In this document: positions 15,669 to 24,859 of the stretch, in pieces
Layout of the letters: each line of letters starts with the position of its first letter
Numbering within the stretch: position 1 is the stretch's first letter
Assembly: GCF_002931235.1 (NCBI RefSeq)
Contig: NZ_PSTT01000052.1
Span: forward strand, 1-46,864
Direction: 5' to 3'
DNA: 46,864 nt
DNA from: Subtercola sp. Z020
Lineage (GTDB): Bacteria; Actinomycetota; Actinomycetes; Actinomycetales; Microbacteriaceae
Notes under the pieces: model-generated
Told to the model about the DNA's origin: nothing
The model's input: the letters and a program-made list of their open reading frames with translations, nothing else
The model's database searches: none
Made by a program: the position numbers and the translations under genes

Positions 15669-18600
15669 TCAGGAGGCGACCTCGACGCGCTGGCCGATGA
15701 CGGCCGAGACGCCGTCTTGCCGCATCGACACCCCGTAGAGCGCGTCCGCGATCTCCATGGTGCGCTTCTGGTGGGTGATCACGATGAGCTGGGAGGTCTT
15801 CCGGAGGTCCTGGAAGATCGTCAGGAGGCGCCCGAGGTTGGCGTCGTCGAGGGCGGCCTCCACCTCGTCCATGATGTAGAACGGGCTGGGGCGGGCCTTG
15901 AAGATCGCGATCAGCAGGGCGACCGCCGCGAGGGAGCGCTCGCCGCCCGAGAGCAGCGAGAGGCGCTCGATCTTCTTGCCGGCCGGCTTCACCGACACCT
16001 CGACGCCGGTGGTGAGCAGGTCGTCGGGGTTGGTGAGCGAGATGCTGCCGGTGCCGCCCGGGAACAGCACGGGGAACACCTCGGCGAAGGCGTTCTGCGT
16101 GTCGAGGAAGGCGCTCTCGAAGATGAACTTCATCTTGTCGTCGATCTCGTCGATGATCGTCAGCAGGTCTTTGCGCGTGTTCGTCAGGTCGGTGAGCTGC
16201 TCGGTGAGGAACCGGTGCCGCTGTTCGAGCGCCTCGAATTCCTCCAGCGCGAGCGGGTTCACCCTGCCGAGCTCTGCGAGCATCCGCTCGGCCTTCGCGA
16301 GCCTGCGCTTCTGCGCCTCCCGCTCGAACGGGATGCCCGTGGGGCCGTCATCGGGGATCAGCTGGTCGGGGCCGTACTCCGCCACCAGGTCGTCTTCGAC
16401 GAGCCCGAGCTCTGAACCGACGCGCTCCAGCACGCTCGACAGGTGCAGCTTCTTCTCGTAGATCTGCAGTTCGAGCCCGTGCACGTTCTCGGTGATGCCC
16501 TGCAACCGGTCGCGCAGCCCGCCCTCTTCGCGCCGCAGCTCGCCGAGCTCGGCGTTCTGTTCGGCCCGTTCGGCCTCGCGCTGGGCGAGTTCGAGCCGGG
16601 CGGCGGCCACGCTGCGGTCGACGGAGTCGAGCACGTCGGGGAGGCTCGACGTGACGGCGGTCGCACGATCCACCTGCCGACGGCGCAGCACCTCCCGCCG
16701 GGCGGCCTCCTCCGCCGCCGCCCGCTCGGCGACCAGCTGGCGCTCGAGGTCGAGCACGCGGGCCTGCTCGGCGCGCACGCGCTCGCGCACGGTCTCGAGC
16801 TGCAGCCGGGCATCCAGTTCGCCCTCCCGGGCTCGCTCAAGCGCCCCGAGCAGATCGTCGCGCGAGCTGACATCGAGAATGGGCCTCGGGCGGGAGCGTG
16901 CCGCTTCGAGCTCGGCGCGGGCCTTGTCTGCGGCGGCGAGCGCCGTGGCCACGGTCTCCCCGGCGAGCGCGCGGCTGCGTTCGAGGCGCTCGTACTCGCC
17001 CCGGCTCGCGTCGACCTGGGCCTTCAGGCGGGAGAGCCGTTCGGTCTGGGCTGCGAGACGCGAGTCGAACTCGCGGAGCGCTGCGAGCGCAGCCTGGGAC
17101 TGCTGCTTCGCGTTCTGCAGAATGCCGCGCTGCTCGGCGAGCGCGAACTTCGCCCGGTCGATCTCCGCGGTCACCGTCTCGAGGCGGGCGGCGGCGGAGT
17201 CGCGCTCAGCCACCAGTTCGAGCCGCGACCGTTTCGCGCCCGACCCCCCGCGCAGCACGAACTCGGTCAGCACGTCGCCCGCCTTCGTGATCACGGTCAG
17301 AGGCATGGCGGGATGGGCGACGGACTCCGCCTCGCCCTTCGCTCCGGTCGAGGGCGTGGCAGCAGCTTCCCCGGTCTCACCCTGCTGCAGGCTCCGGATG
17401 CTCGGCCAGGCGTCGCGCGCAGCGTCGAGGTCGTCGGCGATGAGGGTCGCCGCGAGCAGCGCGTGCACGCCGCCCGGCGCGGTGACGACCTCGCCGGCGA
17501 AGCGCAGCCCAACGCCCGCGAACTGCGGCGCGCCGCCCGTTCCGGACCGGCGGCTCCCCCGCCCGTCGCCGTCGCTCGCGGCGGCCGCACCATGCACGGC
17601 GCCGCCGCCCGCACCCGCCGAGCCACCCGCATCCGCCAAGCCACCCGCGTCCGCATCCGCCCCGCCGCGCGCCACGATCACCTCGACGCGCCCCATGTCG
17701 CCGTCCCGGGCCCGCGCGAGCGCCGCGAACGCGTCGCCCGCCGTCTCGGCGAGCACCCCGTCGGCCAGCGACCCGAGGGCCGCCGCGATCGCGACCTCAA
17801 AGCCCGGCTCGACCTGCACGTGGTCGGCCACGAGTCCGCGCACGCCCGCGACGCCTGCCGCCGCGAGCTCGCTCGACCCGTCTTTCTGGCCGAGCGCCAT
17901 CGAGAGGGCGCTGGCCTTGCCCGCGAGGGCGTCGCGTTCCCGCTCGTGGCCGTGCAGGGCATCCCGCAGCCGTTCGATCTCGGCCTCCGCCTCGAACACC
18001 GCCGCCTGGGCGAACTCGTACGCTTCGTCGAGGTCGGTCTCCCCCGCGTCGGCCAGGGCCGCGGACGCCTCGAGCTCGACGAACTCGATCTGCAACCGTT
18101 CCCGGCGCAGGGCGGCAGCGTCGAGCGCGTTCGCCTGCCGGAGGTCTTCTCCACGCACGGCTGCGAGCCGGGAGTTGGCCGACTCCAGCTGGCCGGCCAG
18201 CTTCGAGATCTCGAGGTCGTGCCGCGAGACGAGGGCGCTCTGGGCGGCGATCTGCTCGTCGGCGTCGTCGAGGGCCTGCCGAGCCGCCCGGGTGAGCTGC
18301 TGCCCGGTGAGCCAGGCCGCCTCCGCCGCCACGACTCCCCCGGCCAGCCGCTCGGCCTCCTCGCGCGAATCGGCCACCATCGAGGGCGTCACGCCCGGGC
18401 CAGAGGCGCGCTCGGCCGGCTCCGTTCCGAGCAGGGCCAGGCGCTGGTTGGCAAGGGTGTAGAGGCCGCGCAGGCGCTCCTGCACCGACTCGAGGCCGAA
18501 TGCCGTTCGCCGGGCAAGGTCGACAGCATCCCCGTCCTGCGCCTCGAGGATGCGGTTGATGCGCAACTGGTTCTGTTCGAGCCGCTCCTGCAGCACGATG

Positions 18601-19364
18601 CGTTCGGTGCGTCGTTCGTTCTCTGTGCGACTGTGGTCGTCGAGCGCGGTGCGCAGCGCCACGACCTCGTCGGCGAGCAGCCTGGCCCGGGCATCCCGCA
18701 CCACCGAGGCGATGGTCTGCGCCTCTTTCGCGACCTCGGCCTGCCGACCGAGCGGTTTCAGCTGGCGTCGCAACTCACCCGCCAGGTCGCTGAGGCGGGT
18801 GAGGTTCGCCTGCATCGCTTCGAGCTTGCGTTCGGTCTTCTCCTTGCGGCGACGGTGTTTCAGAATGCCGGCCGCCTCTTCGATGAAGCCGCGACGGCCC
18901 TCTGGGGTGGCGTGCAGCACGGCGTCGAGCTGCCCCTGCCCGACGATGACGTGCATCTCCCGGCCGAGCCCCGAATCGCTCAGCAGCTCCTGCACGTCGA
19001 GCAGCCGGCACTGGTCGCCGTTGATCGCGTACTCGCTGCCGCCGTTCCGAAACAGGGTGCGACTGATCGTCACCTCGGAGTAGTCGATCGGCAGGGCGCC
19101 GTCGGCGTTGTCGATCGTCAGCACCACCTCTGCCCGGCCGAGCGGGCCGCGCGTCGAGGTGCCCGCGAAGATGACGTCTTCCATCTTGCCGCCGCGGAGC
19201 GTCTTCACGCCCTGCTCGCCCATCACCCAGGCGAGCGCGTCGACGACGTTGCTCTTGCCGGAGCCGTTCGGCCCGACCACGCAGGTGACCCCCGTCTCGA
19301 AGGCGAAGGTCGTCGGCTGCGCGAACGACTTGAATCCCTTGAGGGTGAGGCTCTTCAGATGCAC
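15669..19364 (-). CDS. smc: Chromosome segregation protein SMC
   Basis: A 1231-residue condensin ATPase that organises and helps segregate the nucleoid with ScpA and ScpB. The N-terminal head holds Walker A VVGPNGSGKSNVVDALAWVMGEQG. Long heptad-rich coiled coils flank a central hinge (about 510-690), which here contains a Gly/Ala/Asp-rich insertion of about 45 residues. The C-terminal head has signature motif LSGGERSLAAVALL and Walker B PFYIMDEVEAALDD. The start is GTG, 19364, with GGAAGGGG upstream. The genes rnc and mutM that often precede smc are not here; a Moco locus adjoins instead. Confidence 0.97.
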   Translation of the reverse strand: MHLKSLTLKGFKSFAQPTTFAFETGVTCVVGPNGSGKSNVVDALAWVMGEQGVKTLRGGKMEDVIFAGTSTRGPLGRAEVVLTIDNADGALPIDYSEVTISRTLFRNGGSEYAINGDQCRLLDVQELLSDSGLGREMHVIVGQGQLDAVLHATPEGRRGFIEEAAGILKHRRRKEKTERKLEAMQANLTRLSDLAGELRRQLKPLGRQAEVAKEAQTIASVVRDARARLLADEVVALRTALDDHSRTENERRTERIVLQERLEQNQLRINRILEAQDGDAVDLARRTAFGLESVQERLRGLYTLANQRLALLGTEPAERASGPGVTPSMVADSREEAERLAGGVVAAEAAWLTGQQLTRAARQALDDADEQIAAQSALVSRHDLEISKLAGQLESANSRLAAVRGEDLRQANALDAAALRRERLQIEFVELEASAALADAGETDLDEAYEFAQAAVFEAEAEIERLRDALHGHERERDALAGKASALSMALGQKDGSSELAAAGVAGVRGLVADHVQVEPGFEVAIAAALGSLADGVLAETAGDAFAALARARDGDMGRVEVIVARGGADADAGGLADAGGSAGAGGGAVHGAAAASDGDGRGSRRSGTGGAPQFAGVGLRFAGEVVTAPGGVHALLAATLIADDLDAARDAWPSIRSLQQGETGEAAATPSTGAKGEAESVAHPAMPLTVITKAGDVLTEFVLRGGSGAKRSRLELVAERDSAAARLETVTAEIDRAKFALAEQRGILQNAKQQSQAALAALREFDSRLAAQTERLSRLKAQVDASRGEYERLERSRALAGETVATALAAADKARAELEAARSRPRPILDVSSRDDLLGALERAREGELDARLQLETVRERVRAEQARVLDLERQLVAERAAAEEAARREVLRRRQVDRATAVTSSLPDVLDSVDRSVAAARLELAQREAERAEQNAELGELRREEGGLRDRLQGITENVHGLELQIYEKKLHLSSVLERVGSELGLVEDDLVAEYGPDQLIPDDGPTGIPFEREAQKRRLAKAERMLAELGRVNPLALEEFEALEQRHRFLTEQLTDLTNTRKDLLTIIDEIDDKMKFIFESAFLDTQNAFAEVFPVLFPGGTGSISLTNPDDLLTTGVEVSVKPAGKKIERLSLLSGGERSLAAVALLIAIFKARPSPFYIMDEVEAALDDANLGRLLTIFQDLRKTSQLIVITHQKRTMEIADALYGVSMRQDGVSAVIGQRVEVAS

Positions 19365-19540
19365 GGCCCACCCCTTCCGGTCGTCGTCGGTGGCTCTGTC
19401 GCGTGGTGCTCTAGGCTACCGAACCGGATGCCCGTGGCCGCCGTGCCGCGCTGGCAGCCCGCCGCGCTTTCCACCAGCCGCGCAGGCCACCAGGCGCAGG
19501 CGGCCCACCGCCCAACAGCAGGCGCCGAGACGGGCGGCGA

Positions 19541-19546
19541 TACACT
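19541..19546 (+). promoter_or_regulatory. Putative leaderless promoter -10 (TACACT) of the MoeB-like gene
   Basis: TACACT, then CGGGGC, then ATG at 19553. The same hexamer and spacing precede moaA (22853-22848), so the two Moco promoters look alike. Confidence 0.5.
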
Positions 19547-19552
19547 CGGGGC

Positions 19553-20752
19553 ATGGCACGCACACCGCTGGTCGGCATCGGCGATCCGCTCGACGAACGA
19601 GAGCTCGCCCGGTACTCTCGCCAGCTCCGGATGCCGCAGCTCGGCCTCGACGGGCAGCGCCGCCTGAAGGCGGCCCGGGTTCTGGTGCTCGGCGCCGGCG
19701 GTCTCGGGTCCCCGGTGCTGCTCTACCTCGCCGCAGCCGGGGTCGGCACGCTGGGCATCGTCGACGACGACACGGTCGACGACTCGAACCTGCAGCGGCA
19801 GATCATCCACTCGACGGCGACCGTCGGCACCCCCAAGGCCCGATCGGCCCGTGACGCCATCGAGCGACTGAACCCGTTCGTGCGGGTCGAGCTGCACGAA
19901 CGGCGCCTCGACGCCGGCAACGCCGCCGCGATCTTCGCCGGCTACGACCTCATCGTCGACGGCACAGACAACTTCGCGACCCGCTACGTCGCGAACGACA
20001 CGGCGGCTGAACTCGGAATGCCCTACGTCTGGGGATCGGTGCTGCGCTTCGACGGGCAGGTCTCGACGTTCTGGCGCGAGCGGGCGGCGAACGGGATGCC
20101 CGCCAGCGGCCTGACGCTGCGAGATCTCTTTCCGCAGCAGATCGCCGACGATGAGGCCGAATCGTGCTCGGTGGCGGGGGTGCTCGGCCCGCTCTGCGGA
20201 ACGGTGGGCGCCGCGATGGCGACAGAGGCGATGAAGCTCATCGTCGGCTTCGGCGAACCGCTGATCGGGCGTATCCTGGTGATCGACGCGCTGGAGGGCA
20301 GCTCCACCGAGGTGCCGTTCGCTGCGGCACCGGCGGCGGCACCCGTGACCGACCCGGCGGTGGCAGCGGCTCCGGCAACAGCGGCGGCAGCCGCACCCGC
20401 AACCCCTGCCCGCAGGCCCGCCTCGATCAGCGTCACAGCCCTGGCCACGCGACTGGAGGGCCGGGCATCCGGAACCGACGACTTCATTCTGCTCGACGTG
20501 CGCGAACCGTGGGAGCGCGAGGTCGCCAGTATCGAAGGCTCGGTTCTCGTGCCGTTGCAGTCGCTGCTGTCGGCGGCCGCCGAGGAGGTGCTGCCGAAGA
20601 GCGCGGAGATTCTCGTCCACTGTCACCTCGACGTGCGTTCGCAGTATGCGCGCGACGTGATGCTGCAGTCGGGCTGGCAGAACGTGGTGTTCGTCGAGGG
20701 GGGCATCGAAGCGTGGTCGCGCGAGGTCGACCCCGAGGTCGCTCGGTACTAG
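19553..20752 (+). CDS. moeB: MoeB/ThiF-type adenylyltransferase fused to a rhodanese domain
   Basis: A 399-residue E1-like enzyme that adenylates the C-terminal Gly-Gly of MoaD (and possibly ThiS or CysO) and passes sulfur to it. The ATP-binding loop is VLVLGAGGLGSPVLLYLAAAG, with VDDDTVDDSNLQRQIIH, the Arg finger region and DGTDNFATRYVAND. The C-terminal rhodanese domain (from about 305) ends with LVHCHLDVRSQYARDVMLQSGW, keeping the sulfur-carrying Cys. The linker (about 260-300) is an Ala/Pro repeat. The zinc cysteines of E. coli MoeB are not obvious. It faces away from smc and is the first gene of the Moco region. Confidence 0.93.
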   Translation: MARTPLVGIGDPLDERELARYSRQLRMPQLGLDGQRRLKAARVLVLGAGGLGSPVLLYLAAAGVGTLGIVDDDTVDDSNLQRQIIHSTATVGTPKARSARDAIERLNPFVRVELHERRLDAGNAAAIFAGYDLIVDGTDNFATRYVANDTAAELGMPYVWGSVLRFDGQVSTFWRERAANGMPASGLTLRDLFPQQIADDEAESCSVAGVLGPLCGTVGAAMATEAMKLIVGFGEPLIGRILVIDALEGSSTEVPFAAAPAAAPVTDPAVAAAPATAAAAAPATPARRPASISVTALATRLEGRASGTDDFILLDVREPWEREVASIEGSVLVPLQSLLSAAAEEVLPKSAEILVHCHLDVRSQYARDVMLQSGWQNVVFVEGGIEAWSREVDPEVARY

Positions 20753-20762
20753 CCTCAGCGCC

Positions 20763-21488
20763 TCAGCGCCCGCCGGCGATCTCGACCGCGGCGCGAACCA
20801 GCTCGGCATTCGACTGCGCCTGCGTACCATCGGGCAGCAGGAAGGTGTCTTCGAAGCCGACCCGCATGTCGACCCCGCGCCGCGCGGCGTCTTCGAGCAG
20901 CACCCAGGTCGCCTCACCGTCGCCGTGCTGCAGCCGGGGCACCTCCACGCGACCGTGGTCGAGCACCCGGTGGATCTCCCCCACGATGTCGACCGCCCTG
21001 GCCACATCGAGTTCGACCGGCTCGATGAGCACGCGCAGCAGGGAGGGCGTGATCTCGCTCGCCACCAGGAACTCGGCCTCGGCGACCGTCCACACGCCGG
21101 CCTCGACGGGAATTCCGCGCTCGTTCAGGCGCATGATCAGCTCGATCGCACCCTCTTCGCCCAGGTTCACCGACGCGAAGTCGGGCTCGCTCCAGCCGGA
21201 GACGTAGTCGAGCCGGCGAGCGGTGTCACCCTCGATCCAGGCCCCGGTGCCCACGCCGACCGGGTACGGCTGGCTGGCCTTCACCGTGCGCACCACCTCG
21301 TCGGTGACGTCGGCGGCGAGGGTCTCGGCCCCCGAGGCGGTTCGCGGATGCACGTGGAACGCCTGCGCCCCCGCACGAACGCACTCCCGGGCATCCGCCG
21401 CGAGCTCGGCGGCCGTGGCGGGAACCTGGGGGTGGTCGACCTTCGCGAAAGGGCCATTGAGGCTTGCCTGGATCACCGGTCGACTCAC
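20763..21488 (-). CDS. BKACE-family (DUF849) beta-keto acid cleavage enzyme
   Basis: A 241-residue TIM-barrel protein of the 3-keto-5-aminohexanoate cleavage family. These Zn enzymes condense a beta-keto acid with acetyl-CoA to give acetoacetate and a new CoA ester. Visible motifs are IQASLNGPFAKVDHPQVPATAAELA (SLNG), FHVHPRT, which supplies two histidines for zinc, and PVGVGTGAW. The C-terminal VGFEDTFLLPDG region corresponds to the family's VRVGLEDxxxLPDG. It is some 30-50 residues shorter than usual. Its start overlaps moaD by four bases, so it is translated from the moaA-moaD message, an unusual partnership. The keto-acid substrate is unknown. Confidence 0.9.
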   Translation of the reverse strand: MSRPVIQASLNGPFAKVDHPQVPATAAELAADARECVRAGAQAFHVHPRTASGAETLAADVTDEVVRTVKASQPYPVGVGTGAWIEGDTARRLDYVSGWSEPDFASVNLGEEGAIELIMRLNERGIPVEAGVWTVAEAEFLVASEITPSLLRVLIEPVELDVARAVDIVGEIHRVLDHGRVEVPRLQHGDGEATWVLLEDAARRGVDMRVGFEDTFLLPDGTQAQSNAELVRAAVEIAGGR

Positions 21489-21739
21489 CCTCCCGCGAAC
21501 GGCGGCAGCACGTCGAGCGTGTCTCCGTCGCCGAGGCTGCTGCTGCGGTCGGGGGTGGTGATTCCGTTCACGAGAAAGCTGCTGCGGGTGAAGACCGGGA
21601 TGCCGGCGAGCCCTGCATCGGCGAGCAGACCGTCGATCGTGGTTCCGTGCGGCACGGCTCTCGTCTCCTCCGAGACGCCGGCGGCGGCCTTGGCTGCCGC
21701 GAAGTAGCGCACCGTCACGTTCATCGCCGCGTCAGCCAC
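21485..21739 (-). CDS. moaD: Molybdopterin synthase sulfur-carrier subunit MoaD
   Basis: An 84-residue ubiquitin-fold protein ending in the essential Gly-Gly (VLPPFAGG), whose thiocarboxylate delivers sulfur to precursor Z in molybdopterin synthase with MoaE. The core VTVRYFAAAKAAAGVSEE and SSFLVNGITTPDR..LGDGDTLDVLPPF is typical. The GTG start at 21739 overlaps the moaA stop by eight bases; an ATG five codons later (21724) is the alternative. The last four bases overlap the BKACE gene. Confidence 0.93.
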   Translation of the reverse strand: MADAAMNVTVRYFAAAKAAAGVSEETRAVPHGTTIDGLLADAGLAGIPVFTRSSFLVNGITTPDRSSSLGDGDTLDVLPPFAGG

Positions 21740-22841
21740 CGATCGCGCTCATCGGCCGGTCGGGCTGTTGGAAACCCGCGAGCGACATACCGTGGCCCGA
21801 CGGCTTGGCCCACATGGCCTGTCGCCAGAGGTCGGCGACCTCGTCGTCGCCGGCGCCCGCCCGCATCGGGCCGAGCAGGTCGGTCTCGGTGTGCGAGAAC
21901 AGGCAGCTGCGCACTCCCCCCTCGGCGGTCAGCCGGGTGCGGCGGCAGTCGTCGCAGAACGCCTCGGTGACCGAAGCGATGATGCCCACCGTGCCGAGCT
22001 CGGGGCCGTCGGCGGCGGCTCCCCGCCGCTTCACCCGGTAGAGCTCGGCCGGAGCACCGTCGCGGGGCGCCGCATCCGGAGTCAGCTCGAAGCGCTCGGA
22101 GAGCCGACGGCGCATCTCGGCAGCCGTGATCATGACGTCACGGTCCCAGATGTGGTCGGCGTCGAGCGGCATCTGCTCGATGAAGCGCAGCTGGTGGCCG
22201 CCCGCGAGCGCCCACTCGAGAAGGTCGGCGCCCTGGTCGTCGTTGACCCCGGGTATCAGCACCGCATTGATCTTGGTGTTGCGGATGCCCGCCTCAGCGA
22301 GCGCATCGATACCCTTCAGCACCCGCTCGAGGAACGGCCGCCGGGTGATGATGGCGAACGTCTCGGGGCAGATCGTGTCGAGAGAGACGTTGACGCGGTC
22401 GAGACCGGCGTCGGCGAGCGCCACCGCGCGACCGGAGAGCCCGATGGCGTTGGTTGTCAGCGAGATCTCGGGCCGGGCATCCAGAGCGGCGACGTCGCGG
22501 ATGATCTCGACCAGGTCTTTGCGCAGCAGCGGCTCGCCCCCGGTGAAACGCACCTGGCGCACCCCGAGCACCTCGGTGGCGATGCGGGCGAGACGCACGA
22601 TCTCGTCGCGCTGCATGAGCTTCGACGCGGGCTGGAAGGGCAGCCCCTCTGCGGGCATGCAGTAGGTGCAGCGCAGGTTGCACTTGTCGGTCAGCGAGAT
22701 GCGCAGGTCTGTCGCCGTGCGACCGTAGCTGTCGAGCAGCCCGGCTGCGGCAGGGCGGATGCCGCGTGCCGCGGTCTCGGCAGAACCCGAGGCGGCAGAC
22801 GACCCCGACCGCATCTGCGGCACGGGAAGCATGACGGTCAT
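21732..22841 (-). CDS. moaA: GTP 3',8-cyclase MoaA
   Basis: A 369-residue radical SAM enzyme that converts GTP to 3',8-cyclo-GTP, the first Moco step with MoaC. The SAM [4Fe-4S] motif is DKCNLRCTYCMPAEG (CxxxCxxC). FTGGEPLLRKDL and LTTNAI follow. The second cluster that binds GTP is in EAFCDDCRRTRLTAEGGVRSCLF. The C-terminus carries the Gly-Gly pair (SAIGG) expected for activity. About 45 non-conserved residues precede the core. Two ATGs lie at 22841 and 22832; TACACT six bases before the first favours it and a leaderless message. Confidence 0.96.
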   Translation of the reverse strand: MTVMLPVPQMRSGSSAASGSAETAARGIRPAAAGLLDSYGRTATDLRISLTDKCNLRCTYCMPAEGLPFQPASKLMQRDEIVRLARIATEVLGVRQVRFTGGEPLLRKDLVEIIRDVAALDARPEISLTTNAIGLSGRAVALADAGLDRVNVSLDTICPETFAIITRRPFLERVLKGIDALAEAGIRNTKINAVLIPGVNDDQGADLLEWALAGGHQLRFIEQMPLDADHIWDRDVMITAAEMRRRLSERFELTPDAAPRDGAPAELYRVKRRGAAADGPELGTVGIIASVTEAFCDDCRRTRLTAEGGVRSCLFSHTETDLLGPMRAGAGDDEVADLWRQAMWAKPSGHGMSLAGFQQPDRPMSAIGG

Positions 22842-22847
22842 GCTCTC

Positions 22848-22853
22848 AGTGTA
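22848..22853 (-). promoter_or_regulatory. Putative leaderless promoter -10 (TACACT) of moaA
   Basis: TACACT on the minus strand, then GAGAGC, then ATG at 22841. It faces away from the moeA operon in the 97-base divergent gap. Confidence 0.5.
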
Positions 22854-22938
22854 AGAGCGCTCCCCTGTGCGCGCGGACTTCGGCGCGTGATTGGGTGCGC
22901 ACCTTCGGCATGTCGGAGGAGTGCGGCAGGATGGACGT

Positions 22939-24351
22939 GTGAACCGCCGCCCCCTCGAAGAACACCGCGCAGCCGTCGAGCGCCTGCTCGCCCCGCTGGC
23001 CGAGAACCGCGCCAGCGAGACGCTCGTGGTGTCTCCCGCGCGCCTGGCCGCGCGCCCGGGCGACTACCGGGGCCGGGTGCTTGCCGCCGATGTTCTCTCG
23101 CCGACCGACCTGCCCTCGTTCGACAACTCCCAGATGGACGGGTACGCCGTCTCGTGGTTCGACCTCGTGACCGCGTCGCCCGAGCAGCCCGTCGCCCTAC
23201 GCGTCGCGCCCCAGATCGCCGCCGGCGAGGGCGGGGCTCCCCTCGTGGCCGGCACCGCCGCGCCGATCATGACGGGCGCGCCGGTTCCGGCCGGGGCGGA
23301 TGCGATCGTGCCGATCGAGCAGGCGGTTCCGCCGGTGTTCCCCGATCCCGATGCCCTGCAGCTGGCCTTCGACCTGGAGGAGGCGGGGGCGCCCGGCGTG
23401 ACGACCGAGGCGGAGCAGCCCGGCGGCAGCGAGCCCGACCTCATCCTCGGTAGCGGAGTGCGCAACGAGACGACGGCTCGCCCCAGCGTGAGCTTCACCT
23501 CCCCGGTCACGCCCGGCGCCTACGTGCGGCGAACGGGCAGCGACGTACAGGCGGGCGCGGTTCTGCTGCCCGAGGGCAGCACGCTCGGCGCCGCCCAGCT
23601 CGGCGTGGTCGCTGGCACCGGCCTCACAGAGGTCGAGGTGGTGAAGCGGCTGCGTGTGCTGCTGGTGTCGACCGGCCACGAGATCCGCGACGCCGGGTCT
23701 GAGCTCGCGGCCGGGCAGATCTACGATTCCAACAGTGTGGCGCTCAGCACCGCGCTCATCGAGGCGGGGTGCGAGGTCACGGCGGTCGCCTGCCGGTCGG
23801 ATGACGCGCCGGTGCTACTCGGCATCCTGAACCAGCACGGGCCGGAGGCCGACCTCATCATCACGGTGGGCGGGGTCAGCGCGGGCGCGCGCGAAGTGGT
23901 GCGCGACGCGCTCGCGCCGCTCGGGGTCGAGTTCCGCTCGGTGGCGATGCAGCCGGGTGGCCCGCAGGGCCTCGGGCTCGCCGTGATCCCGTCGTCGGCG
24001 CCGAGCACGCCGCTCTCACGGCCGACGCTCTGCCTGCCGGGCAACCCGGTGAGCGCGCTGGTGTCGTTCGAGATGTTCGTGCGCCCGGTGCTGCGGCGCT
24101 TCGCGCAGTTCGAGCCCGCCGAACGGGTGCGCGAGGTCGCCATGCTGGCAGAGGCCGTCGATTCGCCGGCCGAGACGTACCAGGTGCGGCGCGGCTTCGT
24201 GAGGGAAGACGGAACGGTCGCCCTGATCGGCGGCCCGAGCTCCCATCTGCTGCACTCGTATGCGTCGTCGAACGCGCTGGTGCACATTCCCGCAGAGGTG
24301 ACCCACCTCGACACGGGCGACCCCGTGATGGTGTGGAGGATCGATGACTGA
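22939..24351 (+). CDS. moeA: Molybdopterin molybdenumtransferase MoeA
   Basis: A 470-residue enzyme that inserts molybdate into adenylated molybdopterin. Key stretches are the N-terminal [17 protein letters not shown], the MoCF-like domain [20 protein letters not shown], and [22 protein letters not shown]. Relative to E. coli MoeA it has an acidic insertion of about 50 residues after [18 protein letters not shown] prefer the GTG at 22939, since the family starts near there and GGCAGGATGG upstream can serve as a ribosome site; the next in-frame start is 16 codons up. The stop overlaps moaC by eight bases. Confidence 0.94.
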   Translation: MNRRPLEEHRAAVERLLAPLAENRASETLVVSPARLAARPGDYRGRVLAADVLSPTDLPSFDNSQMDGYAVSWFDLVTASPEQPVALRVAPQIAAGEGGAPLVAGTAAPIMTGAPVPAGADAIVPIEQAVPPVFPDPDALQLAFDLEEAGAPGVTTEAEQPGGSEPDLILGSGVRNETTARPSVSFTSPVTPGAYVRRTGSDVQAGAVLLPEGSTLGAAQLGVVAGTGLTEVEVVKRLRVLLVSTGHEIRDAGSELAAGQIYDSNSVALSTALIEAGCEVTAVACRSDDAPVLLGILNQHGPEADLIITVGGVSAGAREVVRDALAPLGVEFRSVAMQPGGPQGLGLAVIPSSAPSTPLSRPTLCLPGNPVSALVSFEMFVRPVLRRFAQFEPAERVREVAMLAEAVDSPAETYQVRRGFVREDGTVALIGGPSSHLLHSYASSNALVHIPAEVTHLDTGDPVMVWRIDD

Positions 24352-24859
24352 CGAGGCCGATGCACTGACCCACGTGCGCCCCGACGAGGCCGATGCCCTG
24401 ACACACGTACGCCCTGACGGCGCTGTGCTCATGGTCGACGTGACCGACAAGGCGGTGACGAAGCGCGTCGCCCACGCCGAGGCCGTGCTCAACACGCGAG
24501 CCGACGTCATCGCGATGCTGGTGGCCGGCGAACTGCCCAAGGGCGAGGCGCTGGCGACGGCCCGCATCGCCGGCATCATGGGGGCGAAGCAGACGTCGAA
24601 CCTGATCCCGCTCTGCCATCCGCTTCCGCTCTCCGGGGCGACCGTCGACTTCACGCCCGAGGAGACCCGCGTCGTGATCCGCACCACGGTCAAGACGACG
24701 GGCGTCACCGGGGTCGAGATGGAGGCGCTCACGGCGGCCTCGGTCGCGGCACTGACGCTCTACGACATGATCAAGGCTGTCGACAGGCACGCCAGCATCA
24801 CCGGCATCCGGGTGCTGGCCAAGAGCGGCGGCAAGAGCGGCGACTGGGTGGCGCCGTGA
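24344..24859 (+). CDS. moaC: Cyclic pyranopterin monophosphate synthase MoaC
   Basis: A 171-residue enzyme that rearranges 3',8-cyclo-GTP into cyclic pyranopterin monophosphate. The conserved core is [67 protein letters not shown] and ending KSGGKSGDW. The N-terminus bears a perfect protein-level duplication, [11 protein letters not shown] twice (residues 3-24), from a 33-base tandem repeat. The gene overlaps moeA (8 bases) and mog (GTGA, 4 bases), so moeA-moaC-mog-moaE is one translationally coupled operon. Confidence 0.96.
   Translation: MTDEADALTHVRPDEADALTHVRPDGAVLMVDVTDKAVTKRVAHAEAVLNTRADVIAMLVAGELPKGEALATARIAGIMGAKQTSNLIPLCHPLPLSGATVDFTPEETRVVIRTTVKTTGVTGVEMEALTAASVAALTLYDMIKAVDRHASITGIRVLAKSGGKSGDWVAP
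24350..24415 (+). repeat. 33-bp direct repeat x2 in the moaC N-terminus
   Basis: Two adjacent 33-base copies (24350-24382, 24383-24415) differ at only four or so third positions and encode the same eleven residues, [11 protein letters not shown]. The synonymous differences show the duplication is not brand new and that the protein sequence has been kept. Confidence 0.9.

Noticed and set aside
16443-19667. Plus-strand open frame of more than 1000 codons opposite smc
   Set aside because: Shadow of smc; no recognisable domain, and it ends inside the MoeB-like gene in another frame.
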